From Xenopus tropicalis (lineage: Eukaryota > Chordata > Amphibia > Anura > Pipidae), in contig NC_030683.2 in assembly GCF_000004195.4 (NCBI RefSeq), positions 1,786,620 to 1,850,619 of the forward strand: a stretch of DNA of 64,000 bases, written 5' to 3'. Of this stretch, positions 12,447 to 25,504 are shown one piece after another. The notes under the pieces were generated by a model. It searched no databases. It worked only from the letters and a program-made list of their open reading frames with translations, and was not told the DNA's origin. The position numbers were made by a program, and so were the translations under genes. How positions within the stretch are numbered: the stretch's first letter is position 1; each line of letters starts with the position of its first letter.

Positions 12447-13776
12447 CGTGCTGGGGGTACCGGGGGTGCTGGGACTACTGGTGGTGCTGGGGACTACTGG
12501 GGTGCTGGGACTAGCTGGGGTACTGGGGTGCTGGGGGTATGCCGGGGTACCGGGCTGGGGTGCTGGGACTAGCTGGGGGGTGCTGGGGGTACCGGGGGTG
12601 CTGGGACTACTGGGGGTGCTTGGGGGTACCGGTGGTGCTGGGAGCTACTGGGGGGGTACTGGGGTGCTGGGGTGGTACCGGGGGTGCTGGGACTACTTGG
12701 GGGTACTGGGGGTGCTGGGTACCGGGGGTAGCTGGGGTACCGGGGGTGGGGGTACTGGGGGTGCTGGGGGGGTACTGGGTGCTGGGGGTACCGGGGTGCT
12801 GGACTACTGGGGTACTGGGGGTGCTGGGGGGTACCCAGGGGTGCTGGGACTACTGGGGGTAACTGGGGGTGGCTGGGGCCGGGGTACCGGGGGTGCTGGG
12901 ACTTACTGGGGGTACTGGGGTGCTGGGGGGTACTGGGGAAGTACGGGGGTGCTGGGGACTACTGGTACTGGGGTTGCTGGGAGTACTGGGGTTGCCGGGG
13001 GGTACTGGTGGTGCTGGGAGTACTGGGGTTGCTGGAGGTACTGGGGGTGCTGGGAGTACTGGGTTCTGGAGGTACTGGGGGTGCTGGGGGTACTGGCTGG
13101 TACTGGGTTGCTGGAGTACTGGGGCTGCTGGGAGTACTAGGGTTACTGGGGTTGTTGGGAGTACTGGGGGTACAGGGGTGCTGGGAGTACTGGGGGTACT
13201 GGGTTGCTGGAGTTGCTGGGAGTACTGGGTTGCTGGGTGCTGGGTACTGGGGTTGCAGGGGTACTGTGGTGCTGGGAGTACGGGGGTTGCTGGGTACTGG
13301 GAGTACTGGGGTATGGGGTGCTGGGAGTACTGGGGTTGCTGGGGGTACTGGTGGTGCTGGGAGTACTGGGGTTGCAGGGGGTACTGGTGGTGCTGGGAGT
13401 ACTGGGGTTGCTGGGGGTACTGGTGGTGCTGGGAGTACTGGGGTTGCTGGGGGTATGGTGGTGCTGGGAGTACTGGGGTTGCAGGGGGTACTGGGGGTAC
13501 TGGTGGTGCTGGGAGTACTGGGGGTACTGGGGTTGCTGGGGGTACTGCTGGTGCTGGGGTTGCAGGGGGTGCTGGGGGTACCAGGGGTACTGGTGGTGCT
13601 GGGGGTGCTGGGAGTACTGGGGTTGCTGGGGTTACTGGGGGTGCTGGGAGTACTGGGGGTACTGGGAGTACTGGGGTTGCTGGGAGTACTGGGGGTGCTG
13701 GGAGTACTGGGGGTACTGGGGCTGCTGGGGGTGTTGGGAGTACTGGGGGTACTGGTGGTGCTGGGAGTACTGGGTG
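12447..13776 (+). repeat. G-rich 9/18-bp minisatellite
   Basis: Built from 'tactgggggtgctgggag' and related 9-mers (TACTGGGGT, TGCTGGGGG, TTGCTGGGG). Runs of three to seven G every 5-8 bases make nearly the whole plus strand able to form G-quadruplexes. Glycine-rich (plus) and proline-rich (minus) open frames across it follow from composition and are not genes. Confidence 0.96.
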
Positions 13777-13799
13777 GCTCCAAATAAACAATTAAATAC

Positions 13800-13925
13800 C
13801 TATTCCTAGCAACTTTGCAATTGGTCCTCATTATTTATTTTTTATCGTTTTTGAATTATAAGCCTTTCACTTCTACATCTTTTCAGCTTTCAAATGGGGG
13901 TCACTGACCCCAGCAGCCAAAAACT
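13800..13925 (-). mobile_element. Xenopus dispersed repeat fragment (ends only)
   Basis: 'ttgcaattggtcctcattat' at one end and 'caaatgggggtcactgaccc' at the other match the two ends of the element at 15346-15925. The GGGGGTCACTGACCCC end is a characteristic Xenopus motif. The internal part is missing. Confidence 0.6.
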
Positions 13926-14069
13926 ATTGCTGGGTCAAATGCCCTTTTAGCAAAGGGGAAATTCAACTGATATTAACTCTTCTGCAAAGGTGAATGGAAC
14001 CCTCATCCCATTGTCACATCTGAGTCTGGCAGCTTTCCCTGGGGCAAATAGGTATATCTGTATGAGTAT

Positions 14070-14690
14070 AACTGTGTGCCCAGAGCATTCCTTCTCTGTA
14101 TATTTGTATTTATACATATGGGTAGGGGGTGCCATAGTGTTTCCCTTAGACAGTACAGTATGGGGGTACAGCTTATTGTGTGCCCAGAGCATTCCTTCTC
14201 TGTATATTTGTATTTATACATATGGGTAGGGGGTGCCATAGTGTTTCCCTTAGACAGTACAGTATGGGGGTACAGCTTATTGGTTGTGCCAGAGCATTCC
14301 CTTCTCTGTATATTTTGTATTTATACATATGGGTAGGAGGTGCCATAGTGTTTCCTTAGACAGTACAGTATGGGGGTACAGCTTATTTGTGTGCCCAGAA
14401 CATTCCCTCTCTGTATATTTGTATTTATACATATGGGTAGGAGGGTGCCATAGTGTTTCCCTTAGGACAGTACAGTTATGGGGGTACAGCTTATTGTTGT
14501 GCCCAGAACATTCCTTCTCTGTATATTTGTATTTATACATATGGGTAGGGGGTGCCATAGTGTTTCCCTTAGACAGTACAGTATGGGGGTACAGCTTATT
14601 GTGTGCCCAGAACATTCCTTCTCTGTATATTTGTATTTATACATATGGGTAGGGGGTGCCATAGTGTTTCCCTTACACAATACAATATGA
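14070..14690 (+). repeat. 104-bp minisatellite, family B (first locus)
   Basis: Six copies of a 104-bp unit with 'cattccttctctgtatattt' and 'gtgtttcccttagacagtac'. Middle copies have scattered 1-base insertions. The same family, same orientation, is at 41520-42748. Confidence 0.95.
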
Positions 14691-15345
14691 CAGATTCCCA
14701 GTTTTTGGCTTTGGGTGATTTATTTGTTTCTCGTTTCGGTTTCTCGCTCCCAGGCGGCGCGGGGGGGGGGGGGGCAGATAATAAGAGTTAATGAGAATCA
14801 GGACAAAGCGCGGGGTTGATATTATTATGCTAATACCTGGGCTGAGCTCGGGGGCTGATGGATCTCGGCGCAGTCCCGGCACAAAGTGGGAAAAGCCGAA
14901 GCAATTACACGCGCGCCGCAATCTAACGGCTCCCCCCCCCCCGCGCTCCGCCGGCTCCATGAATTCGCACAACAAGGAAACGCGCAGAGAATAAATGAGA
15001 CTTAGGACGGAGCCTGAATACAAAGGGAAATGACTAATGAGGCGTCGGGGCTTTCGCGGGGCCCATAAAAATGCAAAGTACAGGGGGGGGGGCGGATGCG
15101 CGCGGCCGGCGGTTTGTAGCGAGCGACAGATGACAGCTGCGCGACTCCCCCGCTAAGTGCCTGTCGCTGGCGCTTTAAAGCCTCTCGTTTTACTCTGTAT
15201 ATTAATAGGCTAATGAGAAACCTAATCACAACGCACGGCTGGGCTGGCCAATCACACGGGGGAATTGGGCCGACAGATGTGTCCCCTCCACTCGTACACC
15301 AATAGGACTTAGCGTAGGGGCCCCGGGGGCTCCGCACTCAGACTG
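14691..15345. other. CpG-rich single-copy island, candidate regulatory element
   Basis: Dense in CpG from about 14740 to 15130. It contains TGACAGCTG (about 15130; MEIS-like site next to an E-box), CTTTAAAG, 'tattaataggctaatgagaa' and CCAATCACA. There is no open frame with coding character and no splice-bounded exon. It could be an enhancer or an unmethylated CpG element; this is inferred from composition. Confidence 0.35.
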
Positions 15346-15925
15346 GTAGAAAAGTGCTATTCTGAGACAATTTGCAATTGGTCTTCATTTTTTATTTCCC
15401 ATTCTGGTTAGGAACTTTCCAGTTTGACATTTCAGGTTGCTAGGGTTTAAATGGCCTTAGCAACCAGGGAGTGGTTTGAATGAGAGGCTGGTATATGAAT
15501 AGGGGAGGGGCTGAATAGAAAGATAAGGATTGGTCTTCATTTTTTATTTCACATTCTGTTTAGGAACTTTCCAGTTTGACATTTCAGGTTGCTAGGGTTT
15601 AAATTACCTTAGCAACCAGGGAGTGGTTTGAATGAGAAACTGGTATAGGGATAGGGGAGGGGCTGAATAGAAAGATAAGGATTGGTCTTCATTTTTTATT
15701 TCACATTTTGTTTAGGAACTTTCCAGTTTGACATTTCAGGTTGCTAGGGTTTAAATGATCTTAGCAACCAGGGAGTGGTTTGAATGAAAGACTGGTATAT
15801 GAATAGGGGAGGGGCTGAATAGGAAGATAAGGAATAAAAAGTAACAATAACAATAAAACTGGAGCCTCACAGAGCAATAGGGTTTGGCTGCCGGGGTCAG
15901 TGACCCCCATTTGAAAGCTGCAAAG
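15346..15925 (+). mobile_element. Xenopus dispersed repeat with internal triplication
   Basis: The element starts near 'ctgagacaatttgcaattgg' and ends near 'gggtcagtgacccccatttg'. The internal segment beginning GGTCTTCATTTTTTATTT, with 'gttgctagggtttaaat' and 'aaccagggagtggtttgaat', is present three times in tandem at about 150-bp spacing. Single-copy versions are common in Xenopus. Confidence 0.7.
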
Positions 15926-16344
15926 GAAAAGCTGCTTAGAACAGGGGTTCTGGGTTCTGGAACAGTCCGTGGCTGTGGCACCGATCCGACCTCCCTTGGT
16001 TATAAAATGACTTGTTGCCGGGTAGATTATAGAATAAAATGTGCCGCCGCCGGCGACAAATCTCCCAAAAACGCCGTCCCCCCTTTGCTAACGATAAGTG
16101 ATTTCATTACTCGCAACGACTGCGCTTAATGGCGAGACGATGAAAAGACGCATTTCCCCGCAATTAAGCCGAATCGAGGCAATTAATATAATTCACTTGC
16201 GCAGATTCTATCGTTAAGGGCGACGGCATTTTATGGAGATATCACTGGGGGGGGGTCATTCACTTGTGGTACTTTGGTTCTCTGGGCTTGAAAATAATAT
16301 AATAATGAGTTAAACAATGGAAACATCAGGATTACCAGCCCGTT
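15926..16344. other. Single-copy island, candidate conserved element
   Basis: 16060-16230 contains 'cgcttaatggcgagacgatg', 'cgcaattaagccgaatcgag' and 'gcaattaatataattcactt', a mix of TAAT cores and CpG seen in conserved non-coding elements. No gene recognised. Confidence 0.3.
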
Positions 16345-17045
16345 TGGGTCAGTACCGTTTGGGTCAGTACCGTTTAATTCAGTACCGTTTGGGTCAGTAC
16401 CGTTTAATTCAGTACCATTTGAGTCAGTACCATTTGAGTCAGTACTGTTTGGGTCAGTACCATTTGGGCCAGTACCATTTGAGTCAGTACCATTTGAGTC
16501 AGTACTGTTTGGGTCAGTACCGTTTGGGCCAGTACCATTTGAGTCAGTACTGTTTGGGTCAGTACCATTTGGGCCAGTACCATTTGAGTCAGTACTGTTT
16601 GGGTCAGTACCGTTTGGGCCAGTACCATTTGAGTCAGTACTGTTTGGGTCAGTACTGTTTGGGCCAGTACCATTTGAGTCAGTACTGTTTGGGTCAGTAC
16701 TGTTTGGGCCAGTACCATTTGAGTCAGTACTGTTTGAGTCAGTACTGTTTGGGTCAGTACCATTTGAGTCAGTACCGTTTGGGTCAGTACCATTTAGGTC
16801 AGTACCATTTAGGTCAATACCATTTGAGTCAGTACCGTTTGGGTCAGTACCATTTAGGTCAGTACCGTTTGGGTCAATACCATTTGAGTCAGTACCGTTT
16901 GGGTCAGGACCATTTGAGTCAGTACCGTGTGGGTCAGTACCATTTGAGTCAGTACCATGTGGGTCAGTACCATTTGAGTCAGTACCGTTTGGGTCAGTAC
17001 CATTTGAGTCAGTACCATTTGGGTCAGTACCATTTAGGTCAGTAC
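16345..17045. repeat. 15-bp minisatellite
   Basis: About 47 copies of 'gtcagtaccatttgg' with a limited set of variants (CCGTTTGG, CTGTTTGG, CCATTTGA, TTAATTCA). Alternating types give a 30-bp rhythm. Open frames on both strands (NGTDS-like, GQYHL-like) arise because 15 is a multiple of three. Confidence 0.96.
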
Positions 17046-18084
17046 TGTGTATCTGCTGCGCTAATTGTAGAAATGACAATGGAAAGGAAACTATGACCCC
17101 ATAAGACAGGTGGTCTCTCCCCAGTGCCCATCTGCCCAGAGACCCCCGGCCAAATTATTTTCCCAGAAACTGCCCCAATAAATCCGCTGAAGGGCGAGCG
17201 CTGAGCTTACAGGTCCATTCCCAGCAGGGGCCTTGGAACAGCGAAGGGAACAGACTACGTTGCACTTAGGGCGGTACCGGACCTACATACGCCCCCGACA
17301 ATCTGCTGAAGACATATCAGTGTGGCCCCCACCCCTATGAGCTGCCAGGTACAATACAAGCCCCCCAGGGACCCCAATAATTCAGCTCCAAGAGCAGGAA
17401 GAGTTTCTGATCAACAAGAGGGAAATGTTCTATACATTATTTACAGTTTTTTCCATAAATCTGAGCAGAATGTGACCCCCCCGGGTCGCCCGAGTGGAAC
17501 AATTCTGAGTTGGATCCAAACTCTTGTTATTCTCCGGGCGCCTGAACTCCCAGGACCTCTGTCAACTGCTAAATCAGCCTGAGCGAATGGGGCCGTATTT
17601 ACTGGCGCTAATTGCCCGCAGACTCGTTTAGACGAGCGAATGGAGATAATTTGCCCCCCCCCCGGGCAGCTCCCTCTCTGTGTTCTCCTGTTGATGCGCA
17701 GAAGGAGGGACGGGGGCTGCAGCCAAGGTCATTTCCCAGACAACAATGGAAATTGGGGGGGGGAACCTTTGGGTTCTGTCACTCAAATCGGATCTCTTGG
17801 TTCTTCTCTTTCCACATGAAGGAGAATTGGGCTCTTTCCTACTGACTTTCAACCTCTTCCCGGGGCTGAATTTCTCTTCTTTTCCTCTTGAACTTGAATT
17901 ATTTCCTAATTAGGGACATCAAGCAATTAAATCTGCCCCGGGGGAGGAGCCTGAGCTGGGTCTCATAGACTTGGCTTGAAGCCCCCCAACCTCCCCCAGG
18001 GCAGTCTGATCACTTGGACGTCGCCCCAAGTTCTGCCCAATGGATAAATACTGAGCAATGGAAACAGAGAAGACTAAGGGCACT
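17046..18084. other. Single-copy sequence, no gene recognised
   Basis: About 1 kb without tandem repeats. 17580-17960 has moderate CpG and 'ttgaattatttcctaattag'. Short frames lack coding signatures and splice context. Confidence 0.45.
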
Positions 18085-18235
18085 AGTCATTACCGGTGAT
18101 GAGCAAAGTTTTTCACCAGCATTTGTTCCCGAAACTGCCCAAAAATTCCCAGAGTGAGGAAAAAAAGTCACAGTTGCATCAAAAAAGTTGTGAGGTAGCG
18201 TTTCATACATTTTTCACCATTTTGGGGCAAAAAAA
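18085..18235. mobile_element. MITE-like element (copy 3, reversed)
   Basis: It begins 'ggtgatgagcaaagtttttc', which mirrors the end seen at 320-335, and finishes 'catttttcaccattttgggg'. The two ends resemble terminal inverted repeats. The 28-bp array starts immediately after it. Confidence 0.5.
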
Positions 18236-18241
18236 TAGCGT

Positions 18242-21200
18242 AGGGTTGAGTTGGACCTAATTCTTTAGAAGTGGTGGGTTGGACCTTTAGGATAGGTGGG
18301 TTGGACCTAATTTTTTTAGGAGAGGTGGGTTGTACCTAATTCTTTAGGAGAAGTGGGTTAGACCTAATTCTTTTGGAGAGGTGGGTTGGACCTTTAGGAG
18401 AGGTGGGTTGGATCTAATTCTTTAGGAGATGTGGGTTGGACCTAATTCTTTAGGAGAGGTGGGTTGGACCTTAAGGAGAGGTGGGCTGGACCTAATTCTT
18501 TAGGACGGGTGGGTTTGACCTTTTGAAGAGGTGGGTTTGACCTAATTCTTTAGGAGAGGTGGGTTGGACCTTAAGGAGAGGTGGGCTGGACCTAATTCTT
18601 TAGGAGAGGTGGGTATGACCTTTAGGAGAAGTGGGCTGGACCTATTCTTAGGAGAGGTGGGTTGACCTTTAGGAGAGGTGGGGTTGGACCTTTTAGAAGA
18701 GGTGGGTTGTACCTAATTCGTAGGAGAGGCGATTGGGACCTTTAGGAGAGGTGGGTTGACCTTTAGGAGAGGTGGGTTGGACCTTTAGGAGAGGTGGGCT
18801 GTACCTAATTCTTTAGGAGAGGTGGGTTGGACCTTTAGGAGAGGTGGGCTGTACCTAATTCTTTAGGAGAGGTGGGTTGGACCTTTAGAAGAGGTAGGTT
18901 GTACCTAATTCTGTAGGAGAGGCGATTGGACCTTTAGGAGAGGTGGGTTGGACCTTTAGGAGAGGTGGGCTGGACCTTTATGAGAGGTGGGCTGTACCTA
19001 ATTCTTTAGGAGAGGTGGGTTGGACCTTTAGGAGAGGTGGGGCTGTACCTAATTCTTTAGGAGAGGTGGGTGGACCTTTAGGAGAGGTGGGCTGTACCTA
19101 ATTCTTTAGGAGAGGTGGGTTGGACTTTAGGAGAGGTGGGCTGTACCTAATTCTTTAGGAGAGGTGGGTTGGACCTTTAGGAGAGGTGGGCTGGACCTAA
19201 TTCTTTAGGAGAGGTGGGTTGGACCTTTAGGAGAGGTGGGCTGGACCTAATTCTTCAGGAGAGGTGGGTTGGACCTGTAGGAGAGGCAGTTGGACCTTTA
19301 GGAGAGGTGGGCTGACTAATTCTTAGAGGGTGGGTTGGAACCTTTAGAGAGGTGGGCTGACTAATTCTTCAGGAGAGTGGGTTGGACCTTTAGGAGAGGG
19401 TGGTTGGACCTTTAGGAGAGGGGCTGGACCTAATTCTTCAGGAGAGGCAGTTGGACCTTTAGGAGAGGTGGTTGCGACCTTAGAGAGGTGGGCTGTACCT
19501 AATTCTGTAGGAGAGGCAGTTGGACCTTTAGGAGAGGCGGTTGGACCTTTAGGAGAGGCAGTTGGACCTTTAGGAGAGGTGGGTTGGACCTTTAGGAGAG
19601 GTGGGCTAGACCTAATTGTGGCTTTTGCCAGAACCCACAGATTGCCAGTCTGGGCCTGTTTGTAGGGAAACCTTTTGCCACTGTGGCTCCATGGGCAAGT
19701 TCTTTAGGACGGGTGGGTTTGACCTTTTGAAGAGGTGGGTTGGACCTAATTCTTTAGGAGAGGTGGGTTGGACCTTAAGGAGAGGTGGGCTGGACCTAAT
19801 TCTTTAGGAGATGTGGGCTGGACCTAATTCTTTAGGAGAGGGTGGGTTTGGACCTAATTTTTTAGGAGGAGAGGTGGGTTGTACTATTCTTTAGGAGAGG
19901 TGGGTTTGACCTTTAGAAGAGGTGGGTTTGACCTTTAGGAGAGGTGGGTTGGACCTTTAGGAGAGGTGGGCTGTACCTAATTCTTTAGGAGAGGTGGGTT
20001 GGACCTTTAGGAGAAGTGGGCTGTACCTAATTCTTTAGGAGAGGTGGGTTTGACCTTTAGGAGAGGTGGGTTGGACCTTTAGAAGAGGTAGGTTGTACCT
20101 AATTCTGTAGGAGAGGCGATTGGACCTTTAGGAGAGGTGGGTTGGACCTTTAGGAGAGGTGGGCTGGACCTTTATGAGAGGTGGGCTGTACCTAATTCTT
20201 TAGGAGAGGTGGGTTGGACCTTTAGGAGAGGTGGGCTGTACCTAATTCTTTAGGAGAGGTGGGTTGACCTTTAGGAAGAGGTTGGGTTTGTACCTAATTT
20301 TGTAGGAGAGGCGGTTGACATTTAGGAGAGGTGGGTGGACCTTTAGGAGAGGTGGGTTTGGACCTTTAGGAGAGTGGGCTTACCTAATTCTTTAGGAGAG
20401 GTGGGTTGGACCTTTAGGAGAGGTGGGCTGGACCTAATTCTTCAGGAGAGGTGGGTTGACCTTTAGGAGAGGTGGGTTGGACTTTAGGAAGGGTGGGCTT
20501 GGACCTAATTTCTTTCAGGGAGGGTGGGTTGGACCTTTAGGAGAGGTGGGTGGACCTTTAGAAGAGGTGGGTTGTACCTAATTCTGTAGGAGAGGCAGTT
20601 GGGACCTTTAGTAGAGGTGGGTTAGTACCAATTCTGTAGGAGAGGCAGTTGGACCTTTAGGAGAGGTGGGTTGGACCTTTAGGAGAGGTGGGTTGTACCT
20701 CTATTCTGTAGGAGAGGCAGTTGGACCAGTTGGTACCCTTTAGGAGAGGCAGTTGGAGGAGAGTGGGTTGTACCTAATTCTGTAGGAGAGGCAGACCGAG
20801 GAGAGGTGGGTTGGACTTAGGAGGGTGGGGCTGGACCTGTGGGATTTTGCCAGAACCACAGATTGCCAGTCTGGGTGTTGTAGGAAACCATATGCCACTG
20901 TGCTCCATGGGGCAAGTTTGCCCGCATTCTCCACCCACAAATGCCAATTCTAATGACACAGAGCTACATGGCAGTTGCCAGTGTGGAGACTGACAGGCAT
21001 TACTAGCCAGTGCCAATCTGGAGAGGTGGGTTTGCCCTTTAGGAGAGGTGGGTTGGACCTTTAGGAGAAGTGGGCTGTACTAATTCTTTAGGAGAGGTGG
21101 GTTGGACCTTTAGGAGGTGGGTTTGACCTTTAGAAGAGGGTAGGTTTACCTAATTCTGTAGAGAGGCGATTGGACCTTTAGGAGAGTTTTAGGAGAGTGG

Positions 21201-22376
21201 GCTGGACCTTTATTGAGAGGTGGGTGTAACCTAATTCTTTAGGAGAGGTGGGTTGGACTTTTGGAGAGGTGGGCTTCTACCTATTCTTTAGGAGAGGTGG
21301 GTTGGACCTTTAGAAGAGGTGGGGTGCTACTAATTTGGAGAGGCGGGGACATTTAGTGAGAGGGGGGGACCTTTTAGGAGAGTGGGATTCTTTAGGAGAG
21401 GTGGGTTGGACCTTTAGGAGAGGTGGGCTGGACCTCTTCAGGGAGGGTGGGTTGGACCTTTAGGGAGAGGTGGGTTGGACTTTAGGAGAGGTGGTGGACC
21501 AATTCTTCTTCTTTTAGGAGAGGTGTTGGACCTTTAGAGAGGTGGGGAAGGAGAGGTGGGTTGGCCTTTAGGAGAGGTGGGCTGGACCTAATTCTTCAGG
21601 AGAGGGTGGGTTTGGGACCTTTAGGAGAGGTGGTTGGACCTTTAGGAGAGTGGGTGGACCTAATTCTTCAGGAGAGGTGGGTTGGACCTTTAGGAGAGGT
21701 GGGTTGACCTTTAGAAGAGGTGGGTTGTACCTAATTCTGTAGGAGAGCAGTGGACCTTTAGGAGAGGTGGGTTGGACCTTTAGGAGAGGTGGGTTGGACC
21801 TTTAGGAGAGGTGGGTTGTACCTAATTCTGTAGGAGAGGCAGTTGGACCTTTAGGAGAGGTGGGTTGGACCTTTAGGAGAGGTGGGTTGGACCTTTAGGA
21901 GAGGTGGGCTGGACCTAATTCTTTAGGAGAGGTGGGTTGGACCTTTAGGAGAGGTGGGTTGGACCTAATTCTTTAGGAGAGGCAGTTGGACCTTTAGGAG
22001 AGGTGGGCTGTACCTAATTCTTTAGGAGAGGTGGGTTGGACCTTTAGGAGAGGTGGGCTGGACCTAATTCTTCAGGAGAGGTGGGTTGGACCTTTAGGAG
22101 AGGTGGGTTGGACCTTTAGGAGAGGTGGGCTGGACCTAATTCTTCAGGAGAGGTGGGTTGGACCTTTAGGAGAGGTGGGTTGGACCTTTAGGAGAGGTGG
22201 GTTGTACCTAATTCTGTAGGAGAGGCAGTTGGACCTTTAGGAGAGGTGGGTTGGACCTTTAGGAGAGGTGGGTTGTACCTAATTCTGTAGGAGAGGCAGT
22301 TGGACCTTTAGGAGAGGTGGGTTGGACCTTTAGGAGAGGTGGGTTGGACCTTTAGGAGAGGTGGGCTGGACCTAAT
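18242..22376. repeat. About 28-bp minisatellite with higher-order structure over 1 kb
   Basis: About 150 imperfect units of 'ttaggagaggtgggttggac', half of them extended by CTAATTCT. The array is interrupted at 19617-19695 and 20834-21020 by copies of the sequence that forms its true right flank (22376-22570: 'gccagaacccacagattgcc', 'ggctccatgggcaag'). The unit order after the first interruption (GGACGGGTGGGTTTGACCTT) repeats that at about 18500, giving three higher-order blocks of roughly 1.2-1.5 kb. The middle block (20270-21600) has many 1-3 base indels. Confidence 0.93.
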
Positions 22377-23465
22377 TGTGGCTTTTGCCAGAACCCACAG
22401 ATTGCCAGTCTGGGCCTGTTTGTAGGGAAACCATTTGCCACTGTGGCTCCATGGGCAAGTTTGCCCCGCATTCCTCCACCCACAAATGCCAATTCCTAAT
22501 GACAGAGAGCTACATGGGCAGTGCCAGTGTGAGACTGACAGGCATTACTAGCCCAGTGCCAATCTGCCCCAAGCAGTGTTGGATTTTTTTTGGTACTGAA
22601 CTTGCCCCTTTTGCCTCCCCTTCCTCTGACTACATCAGTGAAACCGCAACATAAACAGCAGTTTTACTTCCCCTTTAACTGCAATGAAACGCTATAAATA
22701 ACCAATCAAAAAGCAAAGCCGCTGGGTGCCTGGCAGTCGGAAAGGGTCGCACAATGTATGTCAATATCGGAGAGACTTCATTTTCATCATTTTTAGCGAG
22801 TTCTCCATAACGAGCAGAAACTCCGCATCGGACTCTTCTCCGTCTCCCTCTGATGTTCCCACTCGGAGCTTCACTTGTTCCTTCAGATGAGAAATGAGCA
22901 CATTTGTGTTTTATTGTTCATGTTGCTCCAGTCATGTGACTGATGGGGCCCCTGGGGGACACACGGCCGCATTCCGTGTAACGTGATAATTAACGGGAGG
23001 GTTTCGGGCAATTGTCGCACAAAGCGGCTTCGGTTTTCTTTCATTTGTTACAAAACAGATCTGATAAAATCGCTTCCGTTTCAGCGACTCATTAACCCTT
23101 TGCAGAATGAGAGCTGCGCAAAGAGCCGGATTTACAAAACGTTTAATGAGCGCAATGTTCCTTCTATTAAAAAAAACCCTTTGGTTCCAAATTCATTTTC
23201 ATGGAAATGGTTATTAACCCCCACCCACCCTTGCATTGGGCATTAACCCATTCGACTGTGTTTGTAACCCTTTAGACTTTCTTTCTGATTATAGGAGAAT
23301 ATAAGGGGGGGTCTTTTATCTCCCTCTGGATCAATTCTGACCAAAGCAGACAGACTTTATGTAAAGTAAAGGGTTAAATGTGGCAAAGGGGCCTTTTTCA
23401 GACTTAAAACCGTGGTGCAATGTCAGTGAATGCCGCAATGCAGTTGGTCGCACTTATACACCCGT
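22377..23465. other. Array flank, then single-copy island
   Basis: 22377-22600 is the segment also found inside the preceding array. From 22760 to 23250 the sequence is single-copy with 'tcattttcatcatttttagc', 'gtgataattaacggg', 'gactcattaaccctttg' and 'acaaaacgtttaatgagcgc', a composition suggestive of a conserved regulatory element. No coding exon was seen. Confidence 0.35.
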
Positions 23466-23469
23466 CACA

Positions 23470-23870
23470 TTTCATCCAGGAATCCTTATACACTTGCTAG
23501 GGGGGGGGTGAGGATGGCAGAGTAGGATGTAGGTTTTATTTTCTCATTAGATATTAAACAATAGACCTCAGAGACCACCCAACCCTATTGCACTGCAGGG
23601 GTGGTCTCTGGGGTCTATTGTTTAATATCTAACGAGAAAATAAAATCTAAATTGTAGACCCTGCTCGTTCCTATGGCAGCACCCCCCGCCCCCTTCTCTT
23701 ACTGTGACCCCCAGAACTAACTGAGCCCTTAACCTGGGGGGTTCCTTGTACTGGAATTTAATTTCTGGAACAATAAATCGTATTCAGTTTATTAAGGGAC
23801 TTACTGCACCTCCCAAGTGAATCTCTGACATCCTCACCCCCCAGTAAGCGTATAAGGATTCCCGGATGGA
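23470..23870. repeat. Nested inverted repeat (foldback element)
   Basis: Inner arms 23534-23580 and 23599-23645 pair over 47 bases with two mismatches around an 18-base loop. Outer arms about 23470-23517 and 23827-23870 also pair (shared words AATCCTTATAC and GGGTGAGGAT). The right side has an extra 180 bases between inner and outer arms. It may be a foldback MITE or a template-switch inversion. No protein. Confidence 0.85.

Positions 23871-25504
<1,634 letters not shown>

Noticed and set aside
12397..13831. Collagen- or elastin-like glycine-rich and proline-rich proteins
   Set aside because: They are compositional by-products of a G-rich repeat; several frames are open on both strands over the same bases.
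16231..17096. Asparagine/threonine-rich (NGTDS) repeat protein
   Set aside because: A 15-bp unit keeps all stop-free frames open; there is no start context, exon structure or homology.
18242..22376. Interstitial telomeric repeat, because of TTAGG-containing units
   Set aside because: The unit is about 28 bp with GAGAGGTGGGTTGGACC; there is no TTAGGG run.
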